A DNA stretch of 64,000 bases from Eriocheir sinensis (Eukaryota > Arthropoda > Malacostraca > Decapoda > Varunidae). The stretch lies in the NCBI RefSeq assembly GCF_024679095.1, contig NW_026110567.1:35986-99985 (forward strand), given 5' to 3'. The position numbers were made by a program, and so were the translations under genes. The notes beneath the pieces were generated by a model. The model did not search any database. It worked only from the letters and a program-made list of their open reading frames with translations, and had not been told where the DNA came from. This document shows, piece by piece, positions 10,554-21,750 of the stretch. Numbering within the stretch: position 1 is the stretch's first letter; each line of letters begins with the position of its first letter.

Positions 10554-11335
10554 CAATAACACGAGGGTGATAATCACCTGTAAAAAAACACGAGGGTGAT
10601 AATTGCACATGTAGTAGTGACGTAACAATACTGTGACGTAGTCTAACAATAACACGAGGGTGATAATCACCTGTAAAAAAACACGAGGGTGATAATTGCA
10701 CATGTAGTAGTGACGTAACAATACTGTGACGTAGTCTAACAATAACACGAGGGTGATAATCACCTGTAACAATACTGTGACGTAGTCACGAGGGTGATAA
10801 TCACCTGCAAAAATAGTAGTGACGTAACAATACTGTGACGTAGTCTAACAATAACACGAGGGTGATAATCACCTGTAAAAAAACACGAGGGTGATAATTG
10901 CACATGTATTAGTGACGTAACAATACTGTGACATAGTCTCTAACAATAACGAGGGTGATAATCACCTGTAACAATACTGTGACGTAGTCACGAGGGTGAT
11001 ATTCACCTGCAAAAATAGTAGTGACGTAACAATACTGTGACGTAGTCTAACAATAACACGAGGGTGATAATCACCTGTAAAAACACGAGGGTGATAATTG
11101 CACATGTAGTAGTGACGTAACAATACTGTGACGTAGTCTATAACAATAACGAGGGTGATAATCACCTGCAAAAATAGTAGTGACGTAACAATACTGTGAC
11201 GTAGTCACAAGGGTGATAATCACCTGCAAAAACACGAGGGTATAAATTGCACTAACAATCAATACTGTGACGTATTCTCTAACACGAGGGTGATAATCGC
11301 ACACATGTAGTGACGTAAGCAATACCTCCTATCGA
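10542..11335. repeat. TGACGTA-type array, plus orientation
   Basis: Units of about 93 bp made of TGACGTAGTCTAACAATAAC, ACGAGGGTGATAATCACCTG, a second ACGAGGGTGATAATTGCAC and TAGTAGTGACGTAACAATAC. Each unit contains two TGACGTA motifs, which resemble CRE/ATF sites, and a 13-bp near-perfect palindrome GGTGATAATCACC. The same array in the same orientation is at 44.1-45.0 kb. Frames across it are repeat artefacts. Confidence 0.9.
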
Positions 11336-11760
11336 TACATACTGTGACGTAGTCGTAGTTTGGCATATCACGCACTTGTTAATGACGTAAGCGTGGTTAT
11401 CCAATTTTGGCATGTAATAAAGGTATGCCAAATCAAGCTAAATTTGGACATTGTTGGATTCGGCACGATTGATTGAGATGACGTAAATCGTAAGGAGTGT
11501 TATGCTCATGCTAAAATGGCAGGAAGCATTGCGTGATTTTTAGTCTTGTTGTTATTTTTCCGATCAATTGATAATAAGGGATGGTTGTTAACACATGCCA
11601 AATTTGGATATTGTTGTTGACAAGGTTAATAATGACACCAATGACGTAAGCAATAGCGCTGATTGCACATAACACTTACCTCGAAGTCCGCATGACCTTT
11701 GGTGACGTAAGCTGCCAGGGCGTTGACCACACTTACTTACAAGTCCGCATGACCTTTGGT
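11336..11760. repeat. Segmental duplication copy (pair with 45.0-45.43 kb)
   Basis: About 420 bp matching 45001-45430 in the same orientation, with TGACGTAA motifs spaced irregularly and GCCAAATTTGGA-like text. A short unit AAGTCCGCATGACCTTTGGT is repeated twice at its right end and runs into the 3' end of the next gene. No coding frame. Confidence 0.8.
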
Positions 11761-12724
11761 GTTCATCAAAGGAAACTTACTGGCGTCTGAATGGACGTCA
11801 ATGAAACAAACATGTTTAGCACCAGGCGAGCAGAGGTCGTATTCACTTTGATTCAATCTGTCTATCAGGAACGACATTGACTCTAAAGTATTATCGTTAA
11901 CATTTATGTCAAACAACAATCTCGAATCAATTTGAAGTTAATAAAGAAATTCAGACTAGCATAAATTTCTTTAGCTGTGTCGGTGATGTCTGATTCTCCT
12001 GAAAGCATCATGTCGACGAGTCTGTTACGAATGACAACTTTACAATGCCACGCGAATGCTTTGTGTAAGTATGTACTGTAACATGGTATAGCACCTAAAA
12101 GGGTAGAGAGTTGTTCCATCACCATGATATCGCATAGATGTTGACGCGACGAACATTCTTCGAGTTTGCGACGCGTGTTAAGAACATCGCGCATACGCTG
12201 ATCGATATCTACTACACCACCATCATCATCTTCTGCAACAACGTACAACCGATCGCTCTGTCGTGTCAACAGTTTTGCCACAGATTCTTGAATGGTTCCG
12301 TTTTCCGAAATCGTCACTTCTACAGGTGGGGTTAGAATCAGGGTGTTGAGCGTGTCCGTTATGTTGATTCTCTTTTTCAAGTAACTTAACAGTTTGATGA
12401 GAGAAGCCAATCTTACGTGCTTGTGCTTGAATCTGTCAACATTGAGAGTCACACAGCGTAATATGTTGACAATTCATCCATAGCTTGTTCAGAATATGCA
12501 GTTCTAGGTTCATTAACAAGACTAGGAGGTACGACCGTAGCCGTAGTATTTGTGTTAGTTGCAACATTTTCTTCGTCTAATTTTCTCTTCTTAGACTGCA
12601 CCGCCGTCAGACAATCAGTCGTTGATTTGGCTTTCATCGTCTTGTGATCGGATATAGCTATTACATTACCAATGTTATTTCTGATAAAAGATTTCATGGA
12701 GTGAATCAAGGAAAAGTTATCCAA
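11750..12724 (-). pseudogene. Viral-type gene with two frameshifts
   Basis: Starts at ATG 12724 and reads leftwards in three pieces: 12724-12449, then 12452-11904, then 11919-11750. The pieces overlap by a few bases with frame changes, as expected for small indels. The first part holds a basic KKRK stretch near residues 45-48. The middle has an Asp-rich loop and a His/Cys-containing helical part. The 3' end is replaced by the duplicated repeat block at about 11760, so the last residues are repeat-derived. About 320 aa in all. Family unknown. It is divergent from the p53-like exons, with only about 50 bp between its ATG and the first exon. Confidence 0.55.
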
Positions 12725-12772
12725 GGATTTCCTGTAACTTTGAGTACATTTGTATTTGTGTTAGTGTTACAG

Positions 12773-13494
12773 ATGGTACAGTACTGGGACGCGACGTGTT
12801 TCACTTGCGGATTTGTGCTTGTCCGACACGAGATTTAAAGACAGACGAACAAGCTAACTCTAAGAAGAGAAGATTAAAACGCAAAAGATATTCAACTGAG
12901 ACTCAGGTAAATGTCCAGACTAGATAAATGTTATATTTTATTGAGATGAAACATTATTATTATTATACGAATCTTCAAATTTCTTTCTTGTATTTTCAGA
13001 TCGCAAAAATACCAAAACTAGTTGACCCAGAGCCTCATGTGTCCAACTTAAATGAAGTTTACAACATTAAGGTAAAGATTTAAAAAAAAATAAGTAGGAG
13101 TGGAGATAGCTTCTATACGAGTTGCATTTACATTTTATCTAATCATAATCTCCCATTCTAGGTAGTTGGACGTCAGTTGTACTTGTTCATGATGAAGATC
13201 ATGCAGTTTTACTCCAGCACCCACCTGAACATTCCTGACGCTCCATGTCAACAAAACGAAAACACGATGGTACACCAAGAGCAGGATGTGCTCATGAGAA
13301 ACATGTATTCTAATAATCTGAAGAAGCTCAAAGAAAAGCTGAAGAACTTGAGAGAAGAAAGCAAACAGGGGAGTGAGCAGAAAAGCATCGAAATTATAGA
13401 AATAGAAAGCCCAGAAAACTCAGAAAAAGAAAAACAGGGAAGCCCAGAAAATACAGAAAAAGGAAACACTAAAAAAAAGAAAACAATCCTATAG
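12773..13494 (+). CDS. p53-like: p53-family 3' exons (end of DNA-binding domain, oligomerisation domain)
   Basis: Three exons with consensus splice sites. Exon A, 12773-12906, is preceded by a T-rich tract and TTACAG and followed by GTAAAT. It encodes the end of a p53 DNA-binding domain with VLGRDVFHLRICACPTRD, keeping the R-x-C-x-C-P-x-R-D signature that contacts DNA, then a KKRRLKRKR nuclear signal. Exon B, 13000-13071 (ATTTTCAG before, GTAAAG after), ends SNLNEVYNIK. Exon C starts at 13162 after ATTCTAG with VVGRQLYLFMMKI, matching the family's oligomerisation motif. These boundaries are in the places expected for p53/p63/p73 genes. Introns are 93 and 90 bp. The C-terminal tail is Lys/Glu-rich and its downstream frame looks shifted. 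The upstream exons are missing: a viral-type gene starts 50 bp away on the other strand. Partial gene or captured fragment. Confidence 0.8.
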
Positions 13495-13680
13495 AAGAAT
13501 AACTAAACCTAATCAAAGACAACAACCCTATAGAAGAGCCACTAAACCTAATCAAAGATAACAAACCTGTATCATTACGTACGGTGAAAAGAAACAAACC
13601 ATATCGTCACATTCCATTTGTACATGTCACAAGGGAACCTCGAGAACCTCTTGTTACTCTCAAGAAATTCTGAGTTAAGT
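13495..13680 (+). pseudogene. Possible shifted C-terminal tail of the p53-like gene
   Basis: After the stop at 13492-13494 another frame continues with a 39-bp near-duplicate (CTAAACCTAATCAAAGA at two places) and then an open stretch ending in TGA near 13670. This could be the former tail lost by a frameshift. Weakly supported. Confidence 0.3.
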
Positions 13681-13764
13681 AACACATGTATGTAAATAGG
13701 GTTTAGCTAAAGTAGGGTCCAATATTTTAAATATATTTTTCGAAACGTTTTTAAAGTGTTATAT

Positions 13765-13770
13765 AATAAA
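13765..13770 (+). promoter_or_regulatory. Poly(A) signal
   Basis: AATAAA 270 bp after the p53-like stop codon, in AT-rich sequence typical of a 3' UTR. Confidence 0.5.
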
Positions 13771-14370
13771 TGTGTTTGAACAAAGTTAAACGGAAAAGAA
13801 ACTTGCACATAGTTTGTGCAAGAAACTGGGGTCAGGATATGCAAAGAGTTTGTCACAGGCAGGATCTACACACAGTTTAACCGGAGAAGAAACTGGGGTC
13901 AGGATTTGCACAGAGTTTGTCAGGTGGGTTCAAGATTTGCACAGTTTAGCTAGTCCCTGTTAAATTTGTTTCACACACATGTATATAATTATGATATTTT
14001 TAGTTAAAATAGTATACTGTTGTTCTGCATCTCAATTCTTCTTCAACTATATCTAGACAATACTGACAGCAAGGAATAATGGTGACTTAAGATCTTCATC
14101 AAAGTTTGTAGAAATAAGTCAGTATCGTGCACAGAAACACATTCGAGTATAGACGACATTTACGCTATCACGTTCTTAACCTTCTAAGAAGGCTCCGGGT
14201 GAATATGTGTTTTAGTCTTGAAGCGACATTCAGATCAATTGTAAATTATGCATTACATGTAGCGTGTCCACACTGAGATCTTTCAAATCAACTGCAAGAA
14301 CTAAAAGTTAATTCGAACTACAACTACAAGTCACGGACACACTTTGACATTTAATTTACTTAATTGGAGT
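13771..14370. other. Non-coding stretch with short duplicated segment and hairpin
   Basis: No gene seen. It contains a perfect 8-bp stem CTTGCACA/TGTGCAAG with a 5-nt loop at 13802-13822, and two copies of GAAACTGGGGTCAGGAT with TTTGCACAGAGTTTGTCA-like text. A single repeat arm starts near 14130. Confidence 0.5.
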
Positions 14371-15440
14371 GTTAACGAATCGGAAGCTTCGAAAGACAAA
14401 GACACACATTCACCTCACTTAAGGTTAGACAACATTCAGTACGAACTAAATTCAGAATTGGAAGCTTCGCAAGACAAAGACACACATTCACCTCAATCAA
14501 GGTTAGACCACATTTAGTAAGAATTAAATTCAGAATCGGAAGCATCGGAAGATAAAACACACATTCACCTCATACAAGGTTAGACGACATTCAGTACGAA
14601 CTAGATTCAGAATCGGAAGCTTCAGAAGACAAAGACACGCATTCACCTCACACAAGGTTAGACAACATTCAGTACGAACTAAATTCAGAATTGGAAGCTT
14701 CGGAAGACAAAGACACACATTCACCTCATACAAGGTTAGACGACATTCAGTACGAACTAGATTCAGAATCGGAAGCTTCAGAAGACAAAGACACGCATTC
14801 ACCTCACACAAGGTTAGACGACATTCAGTACGAACTTTAAAGTCAGAATTGTAAGTCAGTGTGTTACTGGTTTGCATACCTCATGTGTACATCTCTATGT
14901 AGATCCTAACTCCACTCTGTGGTTAACATAATACTTCAAGACAAAGACACATATTCACCTCAATCAAGGTTAGACGACATTTAGTACGAACTGAATTCAG
15001 AATCGTGACATTTTCAGAATCGAAAGCATCGGAAGATAAAAACACACATTCACCTCACACACGGTTAAACTACATTTAGTACGAACTAAATTCAGAATTG
15101 AAGCTTCTGCAAGACAAAGACACACATTCACCTCACACAAGGTTAGACTACATTCAGTATCACCTCACATAAGGTTAGACGACGACATTCAGTACGAACT
15201 AAATTCAGAATCGGAGGCATCGGAATACAAAAACACACATTCACCTCACACATTCAGAATTGGAAGCCTCGCAAAACAAATACACACATTCACCTCACAC
15301 AAGGTTAGACGACATTCAGTACGAACTAGATTTAGAATTGGAAGCTTCGCAAAACAAATACACACATTCACCTCACACAAGGTTAAACAAAATCGGAAGT
15401 TCCGGAAGATTAGGACACACATTCAATTCGATCGAGGTAA
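14371..15440. repeat. 78-bp repeat arms, direct array, partly degenerate
   Basis: About ten units of the GAATCGGAAGCTTCG / ACACACATTCACCTCA / GGTTAGACGACATTCAGT arm, regular from 14371 to 14840 and shortened or rearranged to 15440. All open frames across it are by-products of the 78-bp period. Confidence 0.85.
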
Positions 15441-15800
15441 GATGATATTGGCACTCTTGTATACACCCCCATGTAAATCCGAACCCAACTCTGTTTAGTT
15501 CGTGTATCCATTCAATTCGATCGAGGTAAGATGATATTGGCAGTACACCCCCATGTAAATCCGGACCCGACTCTGTTTAGATCGTGTATCCACACACATT
15601 CAATTCGATCGAGGTAAGATGATATTGGCACTCCTGTGTACACCCCCATGTAAATCCGGACCCGACTCTGTTTAGATCGTGTATCCACACACATTCAATT
15701 CGATCGAGGTAAGATAATATTGGCACTCTTGTGTACACCCCCATGTAAATTCGGACCCGGTTCTGTTTAGTTCGTGTATCCCTCACCCACATGTTGCGAA
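15420..15800. repeat. Roughly 90-bp tandem repeats
   Basis: Four units with ATTCAATTCGATCGAGGTAA, GATGATATTGGCACTC, CACCCCCATGTAAATCCGGA and ACTCTGTTTAGATCGTGTAT. The GGACCC-containing half is related to the 45-bp repeat at 23.9 kb. Confidence 0.8.
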
Positions 15801-16660
15801 ATTTATGCACAAGTCAGTGAAGATGTCTTGCACGGAGACGTAAAATAATGGACCCCAGTTTTTGACAATAAGATATTTATAATTTGTACATGTAAATATA
15901 AATGAATGTTGTCTAAACTTTATTGAGGTGTTTTTCTCTTGTGATGCAATTATACTATGTAACAGTATTGTTAAAATCTGAAGCTCCGGAAGACTAAAAC
16001 ACATATTCACCTCGGTTAAGGTTAGACGACATTTGAATGTCATCTAAACTCCATTAAGGTGAATGTGTGTTTTTCCCTTGAAATGCATCCAATTCTTAAT
16101 TTGAGTGTTAACAGAATCGGAAGCTCCGGAAGACTAAAACACACATTCACTTCGGTTAAAACACACATTCACCTCGGTTAAGGTTAGACGACATTTGAAT
16201 GTCATCTAAACTCCATTAAGGTGAATGTGTGTTTTTGTCTTGAGATGCATCCAATTCTTAATATGAATTTTTCACCTGGTGACATGTTGATTTATCCACT
16301 TAAATTAATTATCACCAAAAAAATTATGTCAGTAAGAACGAACAGAATCGGAAGCTCTGGAAGACTAAAACACACATTCACTTCGGTTAAGGTTAGATGA
16401 CATTTGAATGTCGTCTAAACTCCATTAAGGTGAATGTGTGTTTTTCTCTTGAGATGCATCCAATTCTTAATATGAATTTTTCACCTGGTGACATGTTGAT
16501 CGTTGACGGTTATGTGACATGTTGATCGTGACGGTTATCGTTCGTTTCTTACTTCCATAATTTTTTTGGTGATAATTAATTTAGGTGGATAATTAATTTA
16601 CTACAAACCTCCTATTTTAGACCATTGTAAATTGTATTTTATTTAGATATTAGGCACGTG
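15800..16660. repeat. Palindromic repeat-arm region
   Basis: Inverted pairs of the repeat arm: ACACATTCACCTCGGTTAAG on one side and CCATTAAGGTGAATGTGTG on the other, separated by GACATTTGAATGTC. Three pairs are visible, with AT-rich sequence between. No gene. Confidence 0.8.
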
Positions 16661-16694
16661 TCTCTATTGAATTTACTATGTGAAAACACATTAG

Positions 16695-17126
16695 GAAGAT
16701 GCTGCAAAGATCGGAGACTGTCTTGATAAACAACCCCATGACGATGCAGCCCTCGCCCTAGCTAAGACACTCATGTTCACCTACAACGGCATGGGTGTGA
16801 ACCCGTCAACCATGGTGGGCACGTGGCGTCGGTTAGGTGTGCCTACCTTAACCAGCAGCAGCAGCAGCAGCAGCAGCAACTCTCGCATTAACTGCTGCAC
16901 CTGTTCTCAGTGTAAAACTAAGAAAACTGTAGATGTGTTGACAGATAGTGCAAGAGATAAACTTTTAAGTTATCGAATTCCAAAGAGTAATAGACTCTAC
17001 TACAGTGCGTGTAAAGTTGTGTGTGGTGTGTGTATGTGTGTGTGTTGTTGGGCCTCTTCTTTACTTGCAACATTGCAACACATACACTTTAAGGATGATT
17101 TGAAAAAAAAAGATTTTGTGAATTAA
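16695..17126 (+). CDS. Cys-rich ORF with poly-Ser run, unknown
   Basis: The frame is open from a TAG at 16691; the first ATG is 16773, but a plausible protein sequence begins upstream, so the 5' end may be lost. A (CAG)n-type tract at 16852-16880 gives eight serines. It is followed by CCTCSQCKTKK and later YYSACKVVCGVC, which could form a zinc-binding site, and by a hydrophobic Cys-rich stretch rich in GT repeats that is probably not conserved protein. 117 aa from the ATG. No family recognised; it could be viral. Confidence 0.4.
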   Translation, partial: EDAAKIGDCLDKQPHDDAALALAKTLMFTYNGMGVNPSTMVGTWRRLGVPTLTSSSSSSSSNSRINCCTCSQCKTKKTVDVLTDSARDKLLSYRIPKSNRLYYSACKVVCGVCMCVCCWASSLLATLQHIHFKDDLKKKDFVN

Positions 17127-17345
17127 TTTTTATTGTTTACCCTTACATAATTCTCTTCCTTATATATCTCTTATTCTTATTTCATAACAGTCATGGTTAA
17201 TACTAAAATTTCATCTACGTATCACACGTTTTGTGTCTCAAAGATTTCTTTGGAGTGACTGTTATAAACCAATGTTCCAGTCTTGGAAACTTTATAGGTA
17301 GAACCTTGTCCGTTCAAGTAAATGAAGTACGCCGTTGAAAAAAGA
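17127..17345. other. Non-coding stretch
   Basis: AT-rich, no gene or repeat that I can name. Confidence 0.3.
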
Positions 17346-18060
17346 CTTTCAAACAGAATCGGAAGCTCCGGAAGACTAAAACACATATTCACCTCAGTTA
17401 AGGTTAGACAACATTTGAATATCGTCTAAGGTTAGATGACATTTGAATGTCGTCTAAACTCCATTAAGGTGAATGTGTGTTTTCTCTTGAGATGCATCCA
17501 ATTCTTAACTTGAGTGTTAACAGAATCGGAAGCTCCGGATTCAGTACGAACTAAATTCAGAATCGGAAGCTTCAGAAGACAAAGATATACATTCACCTCA
17601 CACAAGGTTAGATGACATTCAGTACGAACTAGATTCAGAATCGAAAGCTTCGGAAGATAAAGATACACATTCACCTCATACAAGGTTAGACGACATTCAG
17701 TACCTCGGTTAAGGTTAGACGACATTTGAATATCGTCTAAGGTTAGATGACATTTGAATGTCGTCTAAACTCTATTAAGGTGAATGTGTGTTTTTCTCTT
17801 GAGATGTATCCAATTCTTAACTTGAGTGTTAACAGAATCGGAAGCTCCGGAAGACTAAAACACACATTCACCTCGGTTAAGGTTAGATGACATTTGAATG
17901 TCGTCTAAACTCTATTAAGGTGAATGTGTGTTTTTCTCTTGAGATGCATCCAATTCTTAACTTGAGTGTTAACAGAATCGGAAGCTCCGGAAGACTAAAA
18001 CACACATTTACCTCGGTTAACGTTAGATGACATTTGAATGTCGTCTAAACTCTATTAAGG
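17346..18060. repeat. Mixed palindromic and direct repeat arms
   Basis: Contains inverted arm pairs at 17350-17540 and 17700-18060, with a short direct 78-bp block between them at 17535-17705. This is one of the places where the direct and palindromic forms are joined, showing that they share the same arm. Confidence 0.8.
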
Positions 18061-18499
18061 TTGAGCATTGCATGTGTTTAATTTTTGCTCTTTATCTTGT
18101 AATATATTCTTTAAATAACTTTGTTCATTTCTTAAACTTTGGATTATTTTGTCCTTTTCTTCAATCTTTAATTTTTCTTTTTTGATTATTTCATCATATT
18201 CTGATATTTGTTTCTCATGTTCTGATATTTTTTTCTCATATTCTGATATTTTTTTCTCATATTCTGTTGTTTTGATATTCAAATCCAATATAGACATTTT
18301 ACTAGTTTCTTTAAGTGACTCTAATTGACTATGTATTTCATCTCTTTCCATTTTGATTTTTTCTTGCTTACTCATACAAATTCGAAAAGATTCTTTTTCT
18401 TTTGCAAGTATTTCCTTAATATTTTTAAGAGCAGATTGCAATTCTTCTTTTTCATTTTGTTTTGATTCAGAAGAACGTGGACGCTTGTCTGATGCGTAT
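18055..18499 (-). CDS. Coiled-coil ORF, unknown
   Basis: About 128 aa or slightly more of almost pure helix, Lys/Glu-rich, with a repeated EYEKKIS unit. A heptad coiled coil is evident. A basic KRPR stretch lies upstream in frame but no clear ATG precedes it, so the start is uncertain. Its end runs into a palindromic repeat, so the last residues may be repeat-derived. The N-terminal side overlaps the start of the next plus-strand gene by tens of bases. Confidence 0.45.
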
Positions 18500-19331
18500 A
18501 CCCGAAACGTTAGATTCTTTCAATCCTTTGTTTCTTGACGATGAAGTTTGGTTAATTGAATGTCAAACGACAAACTGCAAGTGTCACACGTTAAAGGAGA
18601 TGAACTTAACTTCTCAGTCACCCACTGAACTTATCGTTTTATTTTTAATGTGTATGAATCACCGTCGATTTTTGAAAAACGGTCTGTATCGTCGTCAGGT
18701 GAACCCAGTGCGCTCGGATGTGATCCGCTTTCCGTTGAAAGACGTCCTAGGCAGGTTCAAGGAATCTGAATTACAGTTAGAGGATCGCGGTATGATCATC
18801 ATGATATACTGCTTTCTTTTCTCAAGATACACTAACAGGTCTGCCGATCCGATTAATTTGATAATCTACGTGCTTATCATTCGTTTTCTTTACAAGTCGG
18901 CCGAGTTAATGTTCTATCCGTTTGAAAACGCTGCTTCACAATCCGATGAGGGTGCATTCTCAGCATATGTGACGGGTTACCTCCCCGTGGTCATAATGTC
19001 CGCGCCCTTCACGACCGAGTGTGCCTTCAGAGCTTGGAGAGTCGAACAGAACGATGGTAACAACAGCAGTATCATACCCATCCTATCCTTGATTGATCAT
19101 ACGTACTTCAAAAATTATTCTTGGCAATCTTTAAACGAGATGGAAGCTAGATTGAAATCAAAATTGAACCTGCTTTCCAGTGGAAGTAGATTGTGTAACA
19201 AAGGAGGCAAAGGTGGAGGAGTAGGGTTGAGTAATTTGAGGTCAGTACGTAACCACGAGAAATATATACCATATGGCGGTGTACAGATGGACGGTTCAAG
19301 AGTGAGAGATGTCCGACCAAACGAATTGTAA
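18492..19331 (+). pseudogene. Viral-type gene, first part
   Basis: Open from ATG 18492 for about 280 codons. It contains a Cys pair (TTNCKCH), several hydrophobic helices at residues 45-60, 110-150 and 165-195, and a Gly-rich stretch near the end. It stops just before the second open part at 19337, which is in another frame; a third part at 19860 returns to the first frame. One decayed gene of about 590 aa or two adjacent genes both fit. No family recognised. Confidence 0.5.
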
Positions 19332-19336
19332 CGCGC

Positions 19337-19867
19337 ATGGGTAACATGAAAGTACCGTGCAACGCTTTTGAAATTCTCTCCGAATTTCCTAAACTCGAAA
19401 TACTGGGACCGAATGGGATTGGTAGTCAATCGCTGTTGAACGAAGCAACTTTTGGACAAGGAATTAATAGAGTTGACAATGGTAGGTTCTTGGGTTACGT
19501 GACATGCTACATTGACAAAATGGTTAACATCTATCCTCCTGCCACCTTGCAGAACGAATTTGATTTGATTGTTAAGATCGTCGAGAGGTTTCTTTTTGAA
19601 GCTAATCATAAAGTGTTAGCGAGAGATATGGTTACACAAGTAGGAAAAAATTACATCAACGGTTTGATTTCACAGCATCTCGATTTAGAAACGAGAAAAT
19701 TTGGTGGGATGGTGTTAAAACCTGCTGTGCCCATTCTCACAGGATCTTCTGATGAAACTTCAACAGCAGCAGCAACATCATTAGATAATTTGGATACCGT
19801 CTCTGACCTTCCGTTACGAGTAACGGCGGTGGCGTCTCCACAACAACACCAAGAACAAGTCATCTAA
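19337..19867 (+). pseudogene. Viral-type gene, second part
   Basis: A 176-aa frame beginning at ATG 19337, six bases after the previous stop. Mostly alpha/beta-looking globular sequence with a Ser/Ala/Gln-rich low-complexity end. No known motif. It is probably continuous with the previous part through a small indel. Confidence 0.45.
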
Positions 19868-20273
19868 CAACATTCATCCATTTTTGAATTTAAAATTCGA
19901 TAAATTAGAATTGTCTAAGTCAGTTCGTCGAAATAATTTTTTGAAGAATTACATTCAGGTTGTAAGAAATTTTAAATTGGGTATTCTACCTGCTGACATA
20001 TCCAGAGAAATATAAATCGTTTCTTTGAATGACTCGAATGTAGCTTGCGTCGTGACACCATTAGGTCTTCATGTCGCATTGGTGGCTAGTAAACTTATAG
20101 TTTACCCGCGTCAGTACCAATTCGAAAACGTGTTCTGTTCGGAGGGAAAACAACATAGCCTTGTTTTTAATCCTAGTACGTCCAAGTGGAGTAGCGGGTG
20201 TAGCATCAACTTTAACATCTTTAAAATCCATGACGTTACTTGCATCGCATTTTGTTTTAACTATAAAAACTAA
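19860..20273 (+). pseudogene. Viral-type gene, third part with in-frame stop
   Basis: A frame different from the second part opens at 19860, meets a single TAA near 20010, and continues in the same frame to 20273, where it merges into the 78-bp array. This is the 3' remnant of the same locus or of a neighbour, truncated by repeats. Confidence 0.4.
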
Positions 20274-20274
20274 A

Positions 20275-21172
20275 TTCAGAATCGGAAGTATCGGAAAACA
20301 AAAACACACATTCACTTCAATCAAAGGTAGACGACATTCAGTACGAACTAAAAATCAGAATCGCAGCTTCGGAAGACAAAGACACACATTCACCTCACAT
20401 AAGGTTAGACGATATTCAGTACGAACTAAATTCAGAATCGGAAGCTTCGGAAGACAAAGACACACATTCAACTCACACAAGGTTAGACGACATTCAGTAC
20501 GAACTAAATTCAGAATCGGAAACTTCGGAAGACAAAGACACACATTCAACTCACACAAAGTTAGACGACATTCAGTACGAACTAAATTCAGAATCGGAGA
20601 CTTCGGAAGACAAAGACACACATTCAACTCACACAAGGTTAGACGACATTCAGTACGAACTAAATTCAGAATCGGAAGCTTCAGAAGATAAAGACACACA
20701 TTCAACTCACATAAGGTTAGACGACATTCAGTACGAACTAAATTCAGAATCGGAAGCTTCAGAAGATAAAGACACACATTCACCTCACACAAGGTTAGAC
20801 GACATTCAGTACGAACTAAAATCAGAATCGGAAGCTTCGGAAGACAAAGACACACATTCACACAAGGTTAGATGACATTCAGTACGAACTAAATTCAGAA
20901 TCGGAAGCTTCGGAAGACAAAGATACACATTCACCTCACACAAGGTTAGACGACATTCAGTACGAACTAAATTCAGAATCGGAAGCTTCGGAAGACAAAG
21001 ACACACATTCACCTCACACAAGGTTAGACGACATTCAGTACGAACTAAATTCAGAATCGGAAGCTTCGGAAGACAAAGACACACATTCAACTCACACAAG
21101 GTTAGACGACATTCAGTACGAACTAAATTCAGAATCGGAAGCTTCGGAAGACAAAGACACTAATGTCTAATC
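20275..21172. repeat. 78-bp direct repeat array (long)
   Basis: About eleven units with very regular spacing. Variants include ACTTCGG for GCTTCGG and CAACTCAC for CACCTCAC. Because 78 is a multiple of three, frames of more than 160 codons open on both strands; they are not genes. Confidence 0.92.
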
Positions 21173-21310
21173 GCATTGAATGTCAACTAAACTGTATTGA
21201 GGTGAATGTGTAACCTTGTCTTATGGAGTGTCCAATTCTGACTCTACAGTTGTGAGTGTGTCTGTGCATATTATGACGTTACTTATATCGCATTTTGTTT
21301 TAACTATAAA
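21173..21310. repeat. Inverted repeat arm and spacer
   Basis: One arm in the opposite orientation (TGAGGTGAATGTGTAACC) followed by about 60 bp duplicated near 20230-20290 (GACGTTACTT..ATCGCATTTTG), so the array seems to have been copied with its left flank. Confidence 0.6.
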
Positions 21311-21740
21311 AATTAAATTCAGAATCGGAAGTATCGGAAGACAAAGACACATTCACTTCAATCAAAGGTAGACGACATTCAGTACGAACTAAATTCAGAA
21401 TCGGAAGCTTCGGAAGACAAAGATACACATTCAACTCACACAAGGTTAGACGACATTCAGTACGAACTAAATTCAGAATCGGAAGCTTCGGAAGACAAAG
21501 ACACATTCAACTCACACAAGGTTAGACGACATTCAGTACGAACTAAATTCAGAATTGGAAGCTTCGGAAGATAAAGACACACATTCAACTCACACAAGGT
21601 TAGACGACATTCAGTACGAACTAAATTCAGAATCGGAAGCTTCGGAAAATAAAGACACACATTCAACTCACACAAGGTTAGACGACATTCAGTACGAACT
21701 AAATTCAGAATCGGAAGCTTCAGAAGATAAAGACACACAA
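21310..21740. repeat. 78-bp direct repeat array
   Basis: Five to six units of the same arm as 20275-21172. It ends 11 bp before the ATG of the next gene. Confidence 0.9.
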
Positions 21741-21750
21741 TACATTGCAG

